DNA from: a bacterium
GTDB lineage: Bacteria > Pseudomonadota > Alphaproteobacteria > Rhizobiales > Aestuariivirgaceae
Assembly: GCA_022842165.1 (NCBI GenBank)
Contig: JALHQC010000004.1
Coordinates: 62,001-126,000, forward strand
DNA length: 64,000 nucleotides
Direction: 5' to 3'
The notes under the pieces are model-generated. The model saw nothing but the letters and a program-made list of their open reading frames with translations, searched no databases and had not been told where the DNA came from. Both the position numbers and the translations under genes were made by a program. Numbering within the stretch: the first letter of the stretch is position 1; the number at the start of each line of letters is the position of its first letter. This document shows, one piece after another, positions 20,439-29,789 of this stretch.

Positions 20439-21677
20439 ATGGCACACAAGGTTTCGCCGCTGGCGCCAGCGGCGTTTCCCGAGCTTCCGCCGGTTGCCGG
20501 CGTGAGGCTGGCGGCGGCCGAAACCGGCATCCGCTACAAGAACCGCCCGGATGTCCTGCTGGCGGTGATGGAGCCCGGCACCACGGTGGCGGGATGTTTC
20601 ACCCGCTCCAAATCGCGATCCGCACCGGTCGACTGGTGCGTGGACAGCCTCAAGGGCGGCACGGCGCGGGCCGTCGTCATCAATGCCGGCAATGCCAATG
20701 CCTTCACCGGCAAGGCGGGCGTTGCCACTGTGACGGCAGTCGCCAAATCCGCCGCGGCGCTACTGAAATGCAAGCCCACCGAAATCTTCCAGGCCTCGAC
20801 CGGCGTCATCGGCGAACCGCTGAACCCGGCCTTCATCACGGGCGCGCTGCAAAAGCTCTCCGCCGAGGCCGAGCCCGACCGCTGGGCTGCGGCGGCCAAG
20901 GCCATCATGACGACCGACACCTTCCCCAAGGCCTCGACAATCACGGCGAAGCTGGGCGGTAGACGCGTGACCATCAACGGCATCGCCAAGGGCTCAGGCA
21001 TGATCGCGCCCGACATGGCGACGATGCTGGTCTTCATCTTCACCGATGCCGCGATCCCGCCGAAAATCCTTCAGAAGCTGCTGGTGAAGGCTGTGAACCC
21101 GTCCTTCAACTGCATCACGGTCGATGGCGATACGTCCACTTCCGACACCGTCCTGATGTTTGCAACCGGTGCCGCGGGCGGGGCGCTGAAAGCTTTGAAG
21201 TCGGCCGGTGATGCGCGGCTGAAAGGTTTTGCCAAGGCGCTCGATACCCTGTGCATGGATCTGGCGCATCAGGTGGCGAAGGACGGCGAAGGTGCCGAGA
21301 AGTTCATCGAGATCGCCATCACCGGGGCTGAGAACGACACGGCTGCGCACCGGATTGCCATGTCTGTCGCCAATTCGCCGCTGGTGAAGACGGCGATCGC
21401 CGGCGAGGATGCCAACTGGGGCCGCGTCGTCATGGCGATCGGCAAGGCCGGCGAGAAGGCGATCCGCGACAAACTGAAGATCAGGATCGGCGGCATTACG
21501 GTGGCGAAGAACGGCATGCGCGATCCCGCCTATAAGGAAGCCGAGATCATGCCCCACATGAAGGGCCGCGACATCGTGATCGAGGCGGATGTGGGCGTTG
21601 CCAAGGGCAGGGCGCGGGTGTGGACCTGCGACCTGACGCATGCCTATATCGACATCAACGGCTCCTACCGCAGCTAG
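20439..21677 (+). CDS. argJ: Bifunctional glutamate N-acetyltransferase / amino-acid acetyltransferase
   Basis: A 412-residue ornithine acetyltransferase, which recycles the acetyl group from N-acetylornithine to glutamate and may also use acetyl-CoA, in arginine synthesis. The self-cleavage site is visible in [18 protein letters not shown], where the threonine of MATML becomes the nucleophile of the beta chain. Other conserved segments are [12 protein letters not shown] and [10 protein letters not shown]. It runs directly into mutT with no gap. Confidence 0.97.
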   Translation: MAHKVSPLAPAAFPELPPVAGVRLAAAETGIRYKNRPDVLLAVMEPGTTVAGCFTRSKSRSAPVDWCVDSLKGGTARAVVINAGNANAFTGKAGVATVTAVAKSAAALLKCKPTEIFQASTGVIGEPLNPAFITGALQKLSAEAEPDRWAAAAKAIMTTDTFPKASTITAKLGGRRVTINGIAKGSGMIAPDMATMLVFIFTDAAIPPKILQKLLVKAVNPSFNCITVDGDTSTSDTVLMFATGAAGGALKALKSAGDARLKGFAKALDTLCMDLAHQVAKDGEGAEKFIEIAITGAENDTAAHRIAMSVANSPLVKTAIAGEDANWGRVVMAIGKAGEKAIRDKLKIRIGGITVAKNGMRDPAYKEAEIMPHMKGRDIVIEADVGVAKGRARVWTCDLTHAYIDINGSYRS

Positions 21678-22076
21678 ATGAAGATCGTCCTCGTCGCCGC
21701 CGTGGCGCTCGTCGATGCCGATGGGCGCGTGCTGCTGTCGAAGCGGCCGATGGACAAGCAGCTTGGGGGGTTATGGGAATTTCCGGGCGGCAAGGTTGAA
21801 ACCGGCGAGCGGCCCGAGGCGGCATTGATCCGTGAGCTGAAGGAAGAACTGTCGATCGACGTCGCCGAGTCCTGTCTCGCACCGCTGACCTTCGCCAGCC
21901 ATGCCTACGAGAATTTTCACCTGCTGATGCCGCTCTATGTGTGCCGGCGCTGGAAGGGGCAGGTCATCGGCGCCGAGGGGCAGGAGATCGCCTGGGTGAA
22001 GCCCTTGAGGCTCCGCGATTACCCGATGCCGCCGGCGGATGTTCCGCTCATCCCGCATCTGATCGACCTGCTTTAA
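21678..22076 (+). CDS. mutT: 8-oxo-dGTP diphosphatase MutT (Nudix hydrolase)
   Basis: A 132-residue Nudix enzyme that removes oxidised dGTP from the nucleotide pool. The Nudix box is GGKVETGERPEAALIRELKE plus EL, matching GX5EX7REUXEEXGU. The N-terminus (VAAVALVDADGRVLLSKRP) and the WEFPGGK entry are typical for MutT. The start codon follows the argJ stop codon immediately, indicating coupled translation. A type B palindromic element begins two bases after its stop. Confidence 0.94.
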   Translation: MKIVLVAAVALVDADGRVLLSKRPMDKQLGGLWEFPGGKVETGERPEAALIRELKEELSIDVAESCLAPLTFASHAYENFHLLMPLYVCRRWKGQVIGAEGQEIAWVKPLRLRDYPMPPADVPLIPHLIDLL

Positions 22077-22077
22077 A

Positions 22078-22240
22078 GTCCTCGCCCCTCGTCAGAGGGG
22101 AGAGGAAGGGGACCCAACGCAGTTGGGGGAGGAAAGGGGCGACCGGGCCATGTTTGCGGCAAAGCCCGGGTGCCCCTCAACTATCCCACCGCTGGCGCGG
22201 CGGGCCCCTTTCTTCTCCCCGCTCTCGCGGGGAGAAGACA
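22078..22240. repeat. Type B palindromic element between mutT and a methyltransferase gene
   Basis: About 163 bases. The left end GTCCTCGCCCC and right end GGGGAGAAGAC are near-inverted. Inner hairpins are CCAAC/GTTGG and CCCGGGC-type pairs, plus CCGCTGGCGCGGCGG. It matches the plan of 5717-5880. It fills the whole convergent gap, ending one base before the methyltransferase stop codon. Confidence 0.8.
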
Positions 22241-22241
22241 T

Positions 22242-23081
22242 TCACGCCTTGCTCTCCGGTACCTTCAGCGCGTCCGCCAGGCGTATTCTGGCGCTGCCGG
22301 GCTTCAGCGGCTGCTGCTGGCTCTCATGCGGCGCCCATGCGGTGAGCCATGCGACCTCCACGGTGGCGCGGATGCGGCCGTCCTCATCGGCGAAGTTCTG
22401 CTGGTAATGATCGATCGCAGCGCCAAAGAGTTTCTTCGTTACGGGCTGCCGCGAACGGCCATGCAGCATGTTGGAGAGGCCCAACTCGCGGATCTCATGG
22501 ATCAGGGCCACGGCATCGGGATAGCGCACGATGGTACGGTCGAGATCGGCGACGGGAAGCGCGAGGCCGGCGCGCTGCAACAGCCCGCCCAGTTCGCGGA
22601 TGTCAATCATCGGGGCAACGCGCGGGCTCGCGCCGCCGGTGATCGCGGCTTCGGCGGCAAGCCACGACTGGCGCAGTTCGGTGAGGCTGTCGCCCGCGAA
22701 GAGACAGGCCAGCAGCAGGCCATCGGGTTTCAGGGCGCGGCGCATCTGCACCAGTGCGCCAACCACGTCGTTGAAGGATTGCAGGTCGAAGATGCTGACC
22801 AAGCCATCGAATTCGGCCTGCGGCAGTTCAAGATCGTCGTCGGCGGAGAATTCGCGGGTGCTGACGTTCCTGACCTTCCCCGTCAACATCAGCCGTTCCG
22901 CGATGTGGGCTGGCTCGGGCGCCATCAGGCAGACGTTCTCAAAGGTTCTCGTCACGAAGCCCAGCCGCTCGACCAGCTCTTCCCCGATCGTCCGTGTAAG
23001 GACGTTTGGCTCGGCCTTGCGTTTCCGCCGCAGCCGTTCCGTCAGCAGGACCCGGTCGAAGATGGCGGCGGGCGCGTTCAT
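22242..23081 (-). CDS. SAM-dependent methyltransferase-like protein, BioC/NDUFAF5 type
   Basis: A 279-residue protein of the methyltransferase fold. It starts MNAPAAIFDRVLLTERLRRK and has a degraded SAM region around FENVCLMAPEPAHIAERL and FDGLVSIFDLQSFNDV, where the usual GxGxG loop is not obvious. It resembles the bacterial homologues of NDUFAF5, which in mitochondria acts on complex I assembly, and the same gene occupies this place beside comF in rhizobia. The role here is inferred. It overlaps the inositol phosphatase gene upstream by four bases. Confidence 0.75.
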   Translation of the reverse strand: MNAPAAIFDRVLLTERLRRKRKAEPNVLTRTIGEELVERLGFVTRTFENVCLMAPEPAHIAERLMLTGKVRNVSTREFSADDDLELPQAEFDGLVSIFDLQSFNDVVGALVQMRRALKPDGLLLACLFAGDSLTELRQSWLAAEAAITGGASPRVAPMIDIRELGGLLQRAGLALPVADLDRTIVRYPDAVALIHEIRELGLSNMLHGRSRQPVTKKLFGAAIDHYQQNFADEDGRIRATVEVAWLTAWAPHESQQQPLKPGSARIRLADALKVPESKA

Positions 23082-23905
23082 TGGCCGACCAGTTCCCTGC
23101 GGATCAGCTCGTAAGTGTCATGATCGGGCGCGGAGATGATGCCGCCATCGTGTTTGGTGGCGTCATAGGGCGTGCCGTCGAGGAGCGCCGAGAAGCCGCC
23201 CGCCTCCTGATGGATCAGCACGCCGGCCGCATGGTCCCACGGCATCAGCTTGTAGTGGAGCGAGAAATGGACGAGGCCATCGGCAATCATGCGGTATTCG
23301 TAAGCCGCGCAGCGGTAGTTGAAGCACGCCTTGGTCTTGCCGAGGTTGGCGACAGTGTTCGAGCGCATCGGCTCCGGCATCAGGTACCAGGAGCTGAGGC
23401 CCGTCATCTCGGAGAGCACATCGGGCCTGGCGACCTTGAGGGTGCGCGTGCTGCCGCCGGCATTCTCGGCCCAGGCGCCTTCGCCTTTCAGGCCCTTGCG
23501 CCAGTCACGGCCGACGGGATCATAGATCAGGCCGGCGATGGCCTGGCCCCGGTTCACAACTGCGGCGATGACGCCGAACAGCGGCAGGCCCCAGGCGAAG
23601 TTCGACGTGCCGTCGACCGGGTCGACGATGATGCAGAGTTCGGCATCCTTGATCTTGCCCAGAAGCGAATGATCGCGCGCCACCGATTCTTCGCCCACGA
23701 ACAGTGCTGAAGGAAACGCCTTCGCGCAGGCATCGCGCATCCGCCATTCGGACTTTTCATCGGCATCGGTGACGAGATCGAGCGCGCCGGTCTTCTCGCG
23801 GATGCCGTCCTCGCCGAGGCTCCGGAAGCGGGGCATGATTTCGGTTTCGGCGGCTTCGGCCATGATGGCGGACAGGCGGTCGAGATCGGCACGGGAAAAC
23901 TTCAT
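23078..23905 (-). CDS. Inositol monophosphatase family phosphatase
   Basis: A 275-residue Mg2+-dependent phosphatase. Metal-binding motifs are GEES (in ALFVGEESVA), DPVDGTSNFAWG and PWDHAAGVLIHQEAGG, in the family order. Members dephosphorylate inositol phosphates, histidinol phosphate or 3'-phosphoadenosine phosphates. The residues do not decide among these. It forms a two-gene leftward unit with the methyltransferase-like gene and is divergent from comF. Confidence 0.88.
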   Translation of the reverse strand: MKFSRADLDRLSAIMAEAAETEIMPRFRSLGEDGIREKTGALDLVTDADEKSEWRMRDACAKAFPSALFVGEESVARDHSLLGKIKDAELCIIVDPVDGTSNFAWGLPLFGVIAAVVNRGQAIAGLIYDPVGRDWRKGLKGEGAWAENAGGSTRTLKVARPDVLSEMTGLSSWYLMPEPMRSNTVANLGKTKACFNYRCAAYEYRMIADGLVHFSLHYKLMPWDHAAGVLIHQEAGGFSALLDGTPYDATKHDGGIISAPDHDTYELIRRELVGQ

Positions 23906-23995
23906 GGCGGGCTTGTTCTTTCCTGATTTGCGCCGCTGTTAGACGAATCGCGGCCTCGAATCCACATTCGCCATTGGCCATGCTACCGTGGGGTC

Positions 23996-24757
23996 ATGGT
24001 AGTGCCCTTCAACCTCTTGCCGTCGCGCGCCTGGCGCGGGTTTCTCGACATTGTAACGCCCAGCCAATGCCTTGGCTGCAATGTTGCCGTCAGAGAACCC
24101 GCCAGCCTCTGCGTGCCATGCTGGGCAGGGCTGCAGCATCTCGATGACCCCGTCTGCGACATGCTGGGAACGCCCTTCGCCTATGACCAGGGGCCCGGCA
24201 TGCTGAGCGCTGCCGCACTCGCCGATCCGCCGGAGTGGGACCGGGCGCGGGCCGCGGTCATCTTCGATGACGCCTCGCGGAAGCTGGTGCATGCCCTCAA
24301 ATACGAGGACCGGCAGGAAGCCGGCTTCCTCATGGCGCGGATGATGACGCGCGCCGGACGGCAACTGCTGGCGGAGGCCGACGTGATCCTTCCCGTGCCG
24401 CTTTACCGCTGGCGGCTGTGGCGGCGGCGGTTCAACCAGTCGGCCTTTCTGGCGCAGCGGCTTTCGCGGCTGTCATCACGGGCCTGGCGGGCGGACGTGC
24501 TGCTGCGGCAGCGGCGCACGCGCTCGCAGGTTGGGCTCGATCTTTCCGAACGGCGGCGCAATGTGCGGGGCGCCTTTGTGATTGCCGAAGGGATGGCGGC
24601 TTTTGTGGCGGGAAAGAGCGTGATGCTGGTGGATGATGTGCGCACCACCGGTGCAACGGCGGAAGCCTGCGCGCTGGTGCTGAAAAAGGCCGGGGCTGCG
24701 AAGGTTTCGCTTCTCACCTTTGCCCTTGTTCCGGCGCCGGCGAAGATACATATTTGA
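23996..24757 (+). CDS. comF: ComF family phosphoribosyltransferase-like protein
   Basis: A 253-residue protein with an N-terminal four-cysteine cluster (CLGCN and LCVPCW) that probably binds zinc, and a C-terminal phosphoribosyltransferase domain with the PRPP loop VMLVDDVRTTGATAEAC. ComF/GntX proteins take part in DNA uptake or purine salvage-type reactions in other bacteria. The exact activity is uncertain. It leads a rightward run comF-grxC-nitrilase-DUF1178 with overlapping or very short junctions. Confidence 0.9.
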   Translation: MVVPFNLLPSRAWRGFLDIVTPSQCLGCNVAVREPASLCVPCWAGLQHLDDPVCDMLGTPFAYDQGPGMLSAAALADPPEWDRARAAVIFDDASRKLVHALKYEDRQEAGFLMARMMTRAGRQLLAEADVILPVPLYRWRLWRRRFNQSAFLAQRLSRLSSRAWRADVLLRQRRTRSQVGLDLSERRRNVRGAFVIAEGMAAFVAGKSVMLVDDVRTTGATAEACALVLKKAGAAKVSLLTFALVPAPAKIHI

Positions 24758-24764
24758 AAGCATC

Positions 24765-25031
24765 ATGACAGCAGAACCCAAAGTTACCATCTATACCACG
24801 CCCTACTGCCCCTATTGCCACGCCGCCAAGGCGCTGCTGAAGAAGAAGGGTGTGAGCTTCGAGGAAGTCGACGTGCAGGACGGAACGCTCCGCCAGCAGA
24901 TGATGCTGCGCGCCAATGGGCGGCGCACCGTGCCGCAGATTTTCATCGGCGACACGCATGTGGGAGGCTCCGACGATATCCACGAGCTTGACCGCCGGGG
25001 CCGCCTCGATCCGCTGCTGCAGCCCGCGTGA
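24765..25031 (+). CDS. grxC: Glutaredoxin 3
   Basis: An 88-residue dithiol glutaredoxin with active site CPYC (TTPYCPYCHAAKALL), the cis-proline region TVPQIFIGD and the glutathione-binding GGSDDI. It reduces disulfides and glutathione mixed disulfides in the cytoplasm. The start at MTAEPKVTIYTT (ATG 24765) gives the standard length. It lies seven bases after comF, and its stop overlaps the GTG start of the next gene (GTGA). Confidence 0.95.
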   Translation: MTAEPKVTIYTTPYCPYCHAAKALLKKKGVSFEEVDVQDGTLRQQMMLRANGRRTVPQIFIGDTHVGGSDDIHELDRRGRLDPLLQPA

Positions 25032-25885
25032 GCTTTCGCGCCGCGCTGATCCAGATGCGGTCTGGCCAAGACATGGGCCGGAATCTGGCCGATGCTGCGG
25101 CGCTGATCCGCGAGGCGAAGGCAAGGGGCGCGGTCTTCGTCTCGACGCCCGAGATGACGAATATCCTTGAGCCCGACAGGCCGCGCCTCCGCTCGCTGGT
25201 GAAGCATGAGCGCGAGGATGACAGCGTTGCGGGATTTTCCGATCTCGCGAAAGAACTCGGCCTGTGGCTCAACATTGGCTCGCTGGCGCTGAAGGGCGAT
25301 GGCGAGAAGCTCGTCAACCGCTCGCTGCTGTTCTCGCCCGATGGTGCCATTGCCGCGCGCTACGACAAGATCCATCTCTTCGATGTCGATCTTCCAACTG
25401 GCGAGTCCTTGCGCGAGTCGCATGCCTATGAAGGTGGAATGCAAGCAGTGCTGGCTGCCACTCCGCAGGCGCGGATCGGGTTGACCATCTGCTACGACAT
25501 GCGGTTTCCCCATCTCTATCGCGGACTTGCGAAGGCGAGTGCCGCGATTTTCACCGTGCCATCGGCCTTCACGGTTCCGACGGGGCAGGCGCACTGGCAT
25601 GTGCTGCTGCGGGCGCGGGCGATCGAGACTGGCGCCTTCGTGCTGGCCGCAGCGCAGGGCGGTGCTCATGAGTCAGGCCGCGAGACCTATGGGCATTCGC
25701 TGATCGTTTCGCCCTGGGGCGAGGTACTGGCGGAAGGCGGCACTGAGCCTGCAATGCTCATCGCCGATCTCGACCTCGAACAGGTAGACCAGGCGCGGCG
25801 GCGCATTCCGGCATTGACGCATGATCGCAGCTTCACGCTCGAAAACTTGAAACCCGCAGCAGGCGTTGCTACGTCTGTACCATGA
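25028..25885 (+). CDS. Carbon-nitrogen hydrolase (Nit1/Nit2-like amidase)
   Basis: A 285-residue nitrilase-superfamily enzyme. The catalytic triad is visible as E in FVSTPEMTN, K in DKIHLFDVDL and C in GLTICYDMRFP. The Nit subgroup includes the deaminated-glutathione amidase and omega-amidase repair enzymes, and its location directly after grxC fits a glutathione-linked role, though this is inference. It starts with GTG overlapping the grxC stop and ends with ATGA overlap into the DUF1178 gene. Confidence 0.9.
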   Translation: MSFRAALIQMRSGQDMGRNLADAAALIREAKARGAVFVSTPEMTNILEPDRPRLRSLVKHEREDDSVAGFSDLAKELGLWLNIGSLALKGDGEKLVNRSLLFSPDGAIAARYDKIHLFDVDLPTGESLRESHAYEGGMQAVLAATPQARIGLTICYDMRFPHLYRGLAKASAAIFTVPSAFTVPTGQAHWHVLLRARAIETGAFVLAAAQGGAHESGRETYGHSLIVSPWGEVLAEGGTEPAMLIADLDLEQVDQARRRIPALTHDRSFTLENLKPAAGVATSVP

Positions 25886-26325
25886 TCAGATACGACCTCA
25901 CATGCGACAAGGGCCATGGTTTCGATGGCTGGTTCCGCGACAGCGCGGCCTATGATGCGCAGGAAGCGCGCGGGCTGGTGGCGTGCGCCGTGTGTGGTTC
26001 GGTGAAGGTCGAGAAGCAGCTGATGGCGCCGGGCATCCCGGCCAAAGGAAACAAGAAGGTCGATGCGCCGAAGCAGTTGGTGGCAGGCCCCGTCGATCCC
26101 CGGCTGGCCGCGATGATGCAGATGGTGCGCGAGATGCGCAAGCACGTGGCGGAGAATGCCGAATATGTCGGCGAGAACTTCGCCGAGGAAGCCCGCAAGA
26201 TTCACTACGAGGAAACCGAGCAGCGCGGCATCTACGGCGAGGCGACGCCCGATGACGCCAAGGCGCTGATCGAGGAGGGGATCGCCGTCCACCCGCTGCC
26301 GAGACTACCGGAAGACGGGAACTGA
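25882..26325 (+). CDS. DUF1178 family protein
   Basis: A 147-residue protein beginning MIRYDLTCDKGHGFDGWF, with a second cysteine pair in LVACAVCGSVKVEKQLM. The C..(H) and CxxC arrangement suggests a zinc ribbon, similar to FmdB-like regulatory domains. A basic and proline linker then leads to a helical tail (REMRKHVAENAEYVG). It is the last gene of the comF-grxC-nitrilase run, coupled by a four-base overlap. The function is unknown in all members I know of. Confidence 0.88.
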   Translation: MIRYDLTCDKGHGFDGWFRDSAAYDAQEARGLVACAVCGSVKVEKQLMAPGIPAKGNKKVDAPKQLVAGPVDPRLAAMMQMVREMRKHVAENAEYVGENFAEEARKIHYEETEQRGIYGEATPDDAKALIEEGIAVHPLPRLPEDGN

Positions 26326-26338
26326 GTTCTCAATCATA

Positions 26339-26452
26339 CCCCACCCGTCATGCTTCGCATGACACCCTCCCCGCTGAAGCGAGGAGGGATGAAGCAGGTA
26401 TTTCCCTCCTCGCGAAGCGGGGAGGGTGGCGCCCAGAGACGCCGGGTGGGGG
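26339..26452. repeat. Type A palindromic element after the DUF1178 gene
   Basis: About 114 bases bounded by CCCCACCC and GGGTGGGGG. Inside, ACCCTCCCCGCTGAAGCG pairs with CGCGAAGCGGGGAGGGT, and two small hairpins sit at the shoulders. Near-identical blocks occur inside imuB (50217-50329) and dnaE2 (50836-50945 and 53110-53217) in the same orientation. Here it lies between convergent genes, where it could serve as a terminator. Confidence 0.8.
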
Positions 26453-26455
26453 CCT

Positions 26456-27196
26456 CTACCCCCGCCCGATGAACGGCATCTTCGTCGCCATCACCGTCAC
26501 GAACTGCACGTTGGCATCGAGCGGCAGTGAAGCCATGTAGATCACCGTCTTCGCGACATTCTCGACATCCATCGTCGGTTCCGGCGCCATGGTGCCGTTG
26601 GCTTGCGGCATGCCGGTCTTCATTTTTTCCGTCATCTCGGTTCCGGCGTTGCCGATGTCGATCTGGCCAACCGCGATGTCATACTTCCGGCCATCGAGCG
26701 AGCCTGAGCGGGTCAAGCCGGTAACGGCGTGCTTGGTCGATGTATAGGGTGCCGAGTTGGGACGCGGCGCGTGGGCGGAGATCGAGCCGTTGTTGATGAT
26801 GCGGCCGCCGCGCGGGGTCTGGTCCTTCATGATCTTGAAGGCTTCCTGCATGCAGTAGAAGACGCCCGACAGGTTCACGTTGACGACGTTCTGCCACATC
26901 TCGATCGAGATATCCTCGAGCATGATGGTGCCGGGCGCACCGGTTCCGGCATTGTTGAAGAGGACGTCGAGCCGGCCGAACTTCTGCTTCGCCGCGGCGA
27001 AGAGTGCTGCCACCGATTTCGGATCGGCGACATCGGTCGGAACGGCCAGCGCGTTGGCGCCGATCGATTTCGACACGGCGTCCAAAGCATCGGCGCGGCG
27101 GCCGGCGAGCACCACGGCATAGCCTTCGCGGCCGAAGGCCTGCGCCACGGCCTTGCCGATGCCGGAGCCTGCGCCGGTGACCAGTGCAACTTTCAT
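26456..27196 (-). CDS. Short-chain dehydrogenase/reductase
   Basis: A 246-residue classical SDR. Cofactor motif TGAGSGIG, structural NNAG, and the catalytic set N-S-Y-K with S in INNGSISAH and YTSTK. The dinucleotide pocket with GRRAD favours NADP(H). It is the last gene of the leftward sugar-acid operon, two bases after dgoA, so it probably oxidises the parent sugar or an intermediate. The substrate is inferred from context only. Confidence 0.88.
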   Translation of the reverse strand: MKVALVTGAGSGIGKAVAQAFGREGYAVVLAGRRADALDAVSKSIGANALAVPTDVADPKSVAALFAAAKQKFGRLDVLFNNAGTGAPGTIMLEDISIEMWQNVVNVNLSGVFYCMQEAFKIMKDQTPRGGRIINNGSISAHAPRPNSAPYTSTKHAVTGLTRSGSLDGRKYDIAVGQIDIGNAGTEMTEKMKTGMPQANGTMAPEPTMDVENVAKTVIYMASLPLDANVQFVTVMATKMPFIGRG

Positions 27197-27197
27197 G

Positions 27198-27827
27198 TCA
27201 TCCCCTCTTCAATCCATTCCACGCCGCAACGAACCCTTGTGCGGCTTCCCTCACATCATCGGCGGTCATGCCCGGTTTGTAAATGTTGGAGCCGATGCCG
27301 AAGCCCGCGCAGCCTGCATCGGCCCATGCCTGCATGTTGGAGGGCGTGACACCACCCACAGCATAGACGCTCACATGCTTCGGCAGCACGGCCTTCCAGG
27401 CCTTCACCGTCACGGGGCTCGCAGCCTCCGCCGGGAACAGTTTCAGGTGCGTGGCACCCGCGCGCATGGCGGCGAAGGCTTCCGTCGGCGTAAAGACACC
27501 GGGAAGCGGCGTCATGCCCTGGCTCACGGCGCGCGCGATGACTTCCGGATTGCAGTCGGGCGAGACGGAGATGGTGCCGCCGGCGGCTTTGAGATTGTCC
27601 ACATCGGCTGCGGTCAGAACCGTTCCGGCACCGGTCACGAGCTTGCCCCTGAAGTGATCGGCAAGTGCCGCGATGGACACGAAGGGATCGGGCGAGTTGA
27701 GCGGCACCTCGACGATGCGGATGCCGGCGCCATGCAGTGCGTGACCGATCTCCAGCACTTCGGATGGCTTCACGCCGCGCAGGATGGCGACGATGCCACA
27801 GGCTTCAGCAGCTTGCGCGAACTCCAT
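27198..27827 (-). CDS. dgoA: 2-dehydro-3-deoxy-6-phosphogalactonate aldolase
   Basis: A 209-residue class I aldolase of the KDPG/KDPGal family, cleaving 2-keto-3-deoxy-6-phosphogalactonate to pyruvate and glyceraldehyde 3-phosphate. The Schiff-base lysine is in THLKLFPAE, the catalytic glutamate in [10 protein letters not shown], and the phosphate-binding loops in VTGAGTVL and [12 protein letters not shown]. The sequence is closer to DgoA than to Eda (LNSP instead of RT..). Its start overlaps the dgoK stop by one base, placing the kinase and aldolase of one pathway together. Confidence 0.92.
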   Translation of the reverse strand: MEFAQAAEACGIVAILRGVKPSEVLEIGHALHGAGIRIVEVPLNSPDPFVSIAALADHFRGKLVTGAGTVLTAADVDNLKAAGGTISVSPDCNPEVIARAVSQGMTPLPGVFTPTEAFAAMRAGATHLKLFPAEAASPVTVKAWKAVLPKHVSVYAVGGVTPSNMQAWADAGCAGFGIGSNIYKPGMTADDVREAAQGFVAAWNGLKRG

Positions 27828-28720
27828 CAGATCACTCCGGCTTTCCTTGCAATGATGGACAGGCCCTTCACGATCGCCTGCGGATCGCCATAGCGGACTT
27901 TCAGGCCGGCGATCTCGATCGCCTTCACATAGCGCCCGCCGATGCCGGGCGATGCCAGCACCGCGTATTCGGCGTCCTTCGGATTGTCGCGGATGGCGTG
28001 TGCCACCTCGGTGCCGATGACTTGTCCTGAGAGATAGGAGGCGATGGTCTCGGGCGCCAGTTCGCCGAACAGGCCCAGCGAACGCGCCGAGAAAATGCGG
28101 TGCAGGAAACCGGCGGGATCATCGAGTGCCGCCCTCACGCCCATCGCGAAGGCTTCGTCGTCATCGGGCCCATCCTTCATCAGGCGGCCGAGGATCGTAT
28201 GGTTCTTCAGTGCGGCATAGACCTCGCCCGTCACATAGGTCGAATAGCGGACGAGCTGGTCGCCCTTCGTGGTAATCCACTTCGAGTGCGTGCCGGGCGT
28301 CACGAAATGATTGACGCCAAGGTCCAGCGAACCGAAGACCTGCACTTCCTCGCTCCGCATCACGTCCGGCATGCCGTTGGGTGCGCGGTAGCTCAGGCCC
28401 GTCGCAAAGGAAATGCGGCGGCCGGATTTTGTGGTGTGCTGGTGCAGGTGGCGCGCAAGGTCGGCGGCACTGGCGGGGCAGGGCAGATAGGGAAGCTCGA
28501 TCCAGCCCTGGCGCGAGGTGATCATGCCCGCTGCCATGACCGGAAGCGTGACATCCCACGCGCCAATATGCTCTTCGAGGGCGGCTTCGAAATCGCCATC
28601 GGCCACCGCGAGGATGCCCTCTGGCGCCGAAATCGTGTCATGCACCATGCCGTCCGCGCCGGTCATGTAGGCGCGGAACGAGGTGGTGCCCCAGTCCAGG
28701 GCGATGAAGCGCGCGACCAT
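27827..28720 (-). CDS. dgoK: 2-dehydro-3-deoxygalactonokinase
   Basis: A 297-residue kinase of the DgoK family with the N-terminal phosphate-1 motif ALDWGTTSFRAY. Further conserved segments are MAAGMITSRQGW, EEVQVFGSL, TPGTHSKWI and SPGIGGRYVKA. It phosphorylates 2-keto-3-deoxygalactonate to the substrate of DgoA, which follows directly. The spacing from the GguC gene is only four bases. Confidence 0.93.
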   Translation of the reverse strand: MVARFIALDWGTTSFRAYMTGADGMVHDTISAPEGILAVADGDFEAALEEHIGAWDVTLPVMAAGMITSRQGWIELPYLPCPASAADLARHLHQHTTKSGRRISFATGLSYRAPNGMPDVMRSEEVQVFGSLDLGVNHFVTPGTHSKWITTKGDQLVRYSTYVTGEVYAALKNHTILGRLMKDGPDDDEAFAMGVRAALDDPAGFLHRIFSARSLGLFGELAPETIASYLSGQVIGTEVAHAIRDNPKDAEYAVLASPGIGGRYVKAIEIAGLKVRYGDPQAIVKGLSIIARKAGVI

Positions 28721-28724
28721 CGGA

Positions 28725-29723
28725 TCAGAGCGCCTTGACGCCGTCCGGCTTGTGGCGGGCGGCCACGTCCTTCAGCGGATTGCGCAAGGGCGCGCCGAAG
28801 GGCGCGGCGGTGATCTCGAAGACGTCGCCATCCTGCGGCTGGATGTTATCGGCGATCGACAGCGTGGCCGTTCCGAAATAGTGGATGTGCAGATCGCCGG
28901 GCCTACGGAAGCCGTCATACTTGAAGTGATGGTATTCGAGGTTGGCCAACGTGTGGCTCATGTTCGCCTCGCCGGTCACGAAGGGCTTCTCCCAGATCAC
29001 TTCGCCCTTGCGCACAATGCGGCTCATGCCTTCGACCGCGTCCGGGATTTTGCCCATCACCATCTCAGGCCCGATCGACGAGTGCCGCAGCTTCGAATGC
29101 GCGAGGTAGAGGTAATTCTGGCGCTCCGTCACATGGTCTGAATATTCATTGCCGAGCGCGAAGCCCAGCCGCACCGGGCGGCCCTTGTCGTCGATCATGT
29201 AGAGCCCGGCAAGTTCCGGTTCCTCGCCGCCGTCGAGCGCGAAGGAGGGTTTCGGCAGCGGCTGGCCGGGACCAACGAGCCACGAGCCATCGCCCTTGTA
29301 GAACCATTCGGGCTGGACGCCCGCCTCGCCCTTCGCCTTGGGCTTGCCGCCCTCGAGACCCATCTTGAACATCTTGAGACTGTCGGTCAGATCCTCGGCA
29401 GCGCCAGAAAGCTTCTTGTGCATGCCGTCCCGCGCCGAGGCCGAGCCCAGATGGGTAAGGCCCGTTCCGGTGATGATGCAATGCGCGGGATCCGGATGAT
29501 CGACCGGGGTGAGCACGCGCTTTTCCTTCAGCGCCTTCGCGTAGTCCTCGGTCGTGGTGCCGGCCAGCGAAGAGGCCATGGCGGCAAGCTTCTTGCCCTC
29601 CTTCAGCGCCATGCGCGCCAGATCGAGCGTGTTTCCAACCTTCTTCAGGATCACCACTTCGCCGCCGCCCACAAGGCCCACCCGGCGCTTGCCCTTGCTG
29701 TCAACGATCTGGACGAGGTTCAT
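28725..29723 (-). CDS. gguC: GguC/AraD1 family sugar-acid dehydratase-like protein
   Basis: A 332-residue protein matching GguC (AraD1 family), related to fumarylacetoacetate hydrolase-fold enzymes. It begins MNLVQIVDSKGKRRVGLV, and typical segments are ITGTGLTHLGSASARD, GFALGNEYSDHVTE and FGTATLSIAD. In Agrobacterium GguC is encoded with the gguAB sugar transporter, and AraD1 proteins are associated with dehydration of keto-deoxy sugar acids. The start at 29723 avoids reading through the palindromic hairpin at 29747-29774. Neighbouring dgoK and dgoA suggest galactose-, fucose- or arabinose-type acids. Confidence 0.85.
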   Translation of the reverse strand: MNLVQIVDSKGKRRVGLVGGGEVVILKKVGNTLDLARMALKEGKKLAAMASSLAGTTTEDYAKALKEKRVLTPVDHPDPAHCIITGTGLTHLGSASARDGMHKKLSGAAEDLTDSLKMFKMGLEGGKPKAKGEAGVQPEWFYKGDGSWLVGPGQPLPKPSFALDGGEEPELAGLYMIDDKGRPVRLGFALGNEYSDHVTERQNYLYLAHSKLRHSSIGPEMVMGKIPDAVEGMSRIVRKGEVIWEKPFVTGEANMSHTLANLEYHHFKYDGFRRPGDLHIHYFGTATLSIADNIQPQDGDVFEITAAPFGAPLRNPLKDVAARHKPDGVKAL

Positions 29724-29746
29724 GACGATATCTCCCGTGCGATTAT

Positions 29747-29774
29747 GTCTTCTCCCGCTGGCGCGGGAGAGGAC
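29747..29774. repeat. Solo hairpin of the type B family
   Basis: GTCTTCTCCCGC and GCGGGAGAGGAC are near-perfect inverted arms with a short loop. This 28-base unit equals the outer ends of a type B element with the interior missing. It lies in the 66-base gap between the SMP-30 gene and gguC, inside the operon, and could be a processing site or partial terminator. Confidence 0.65.
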
Positions 29775-29789
29775 GTTTAGCCCTTTCAT

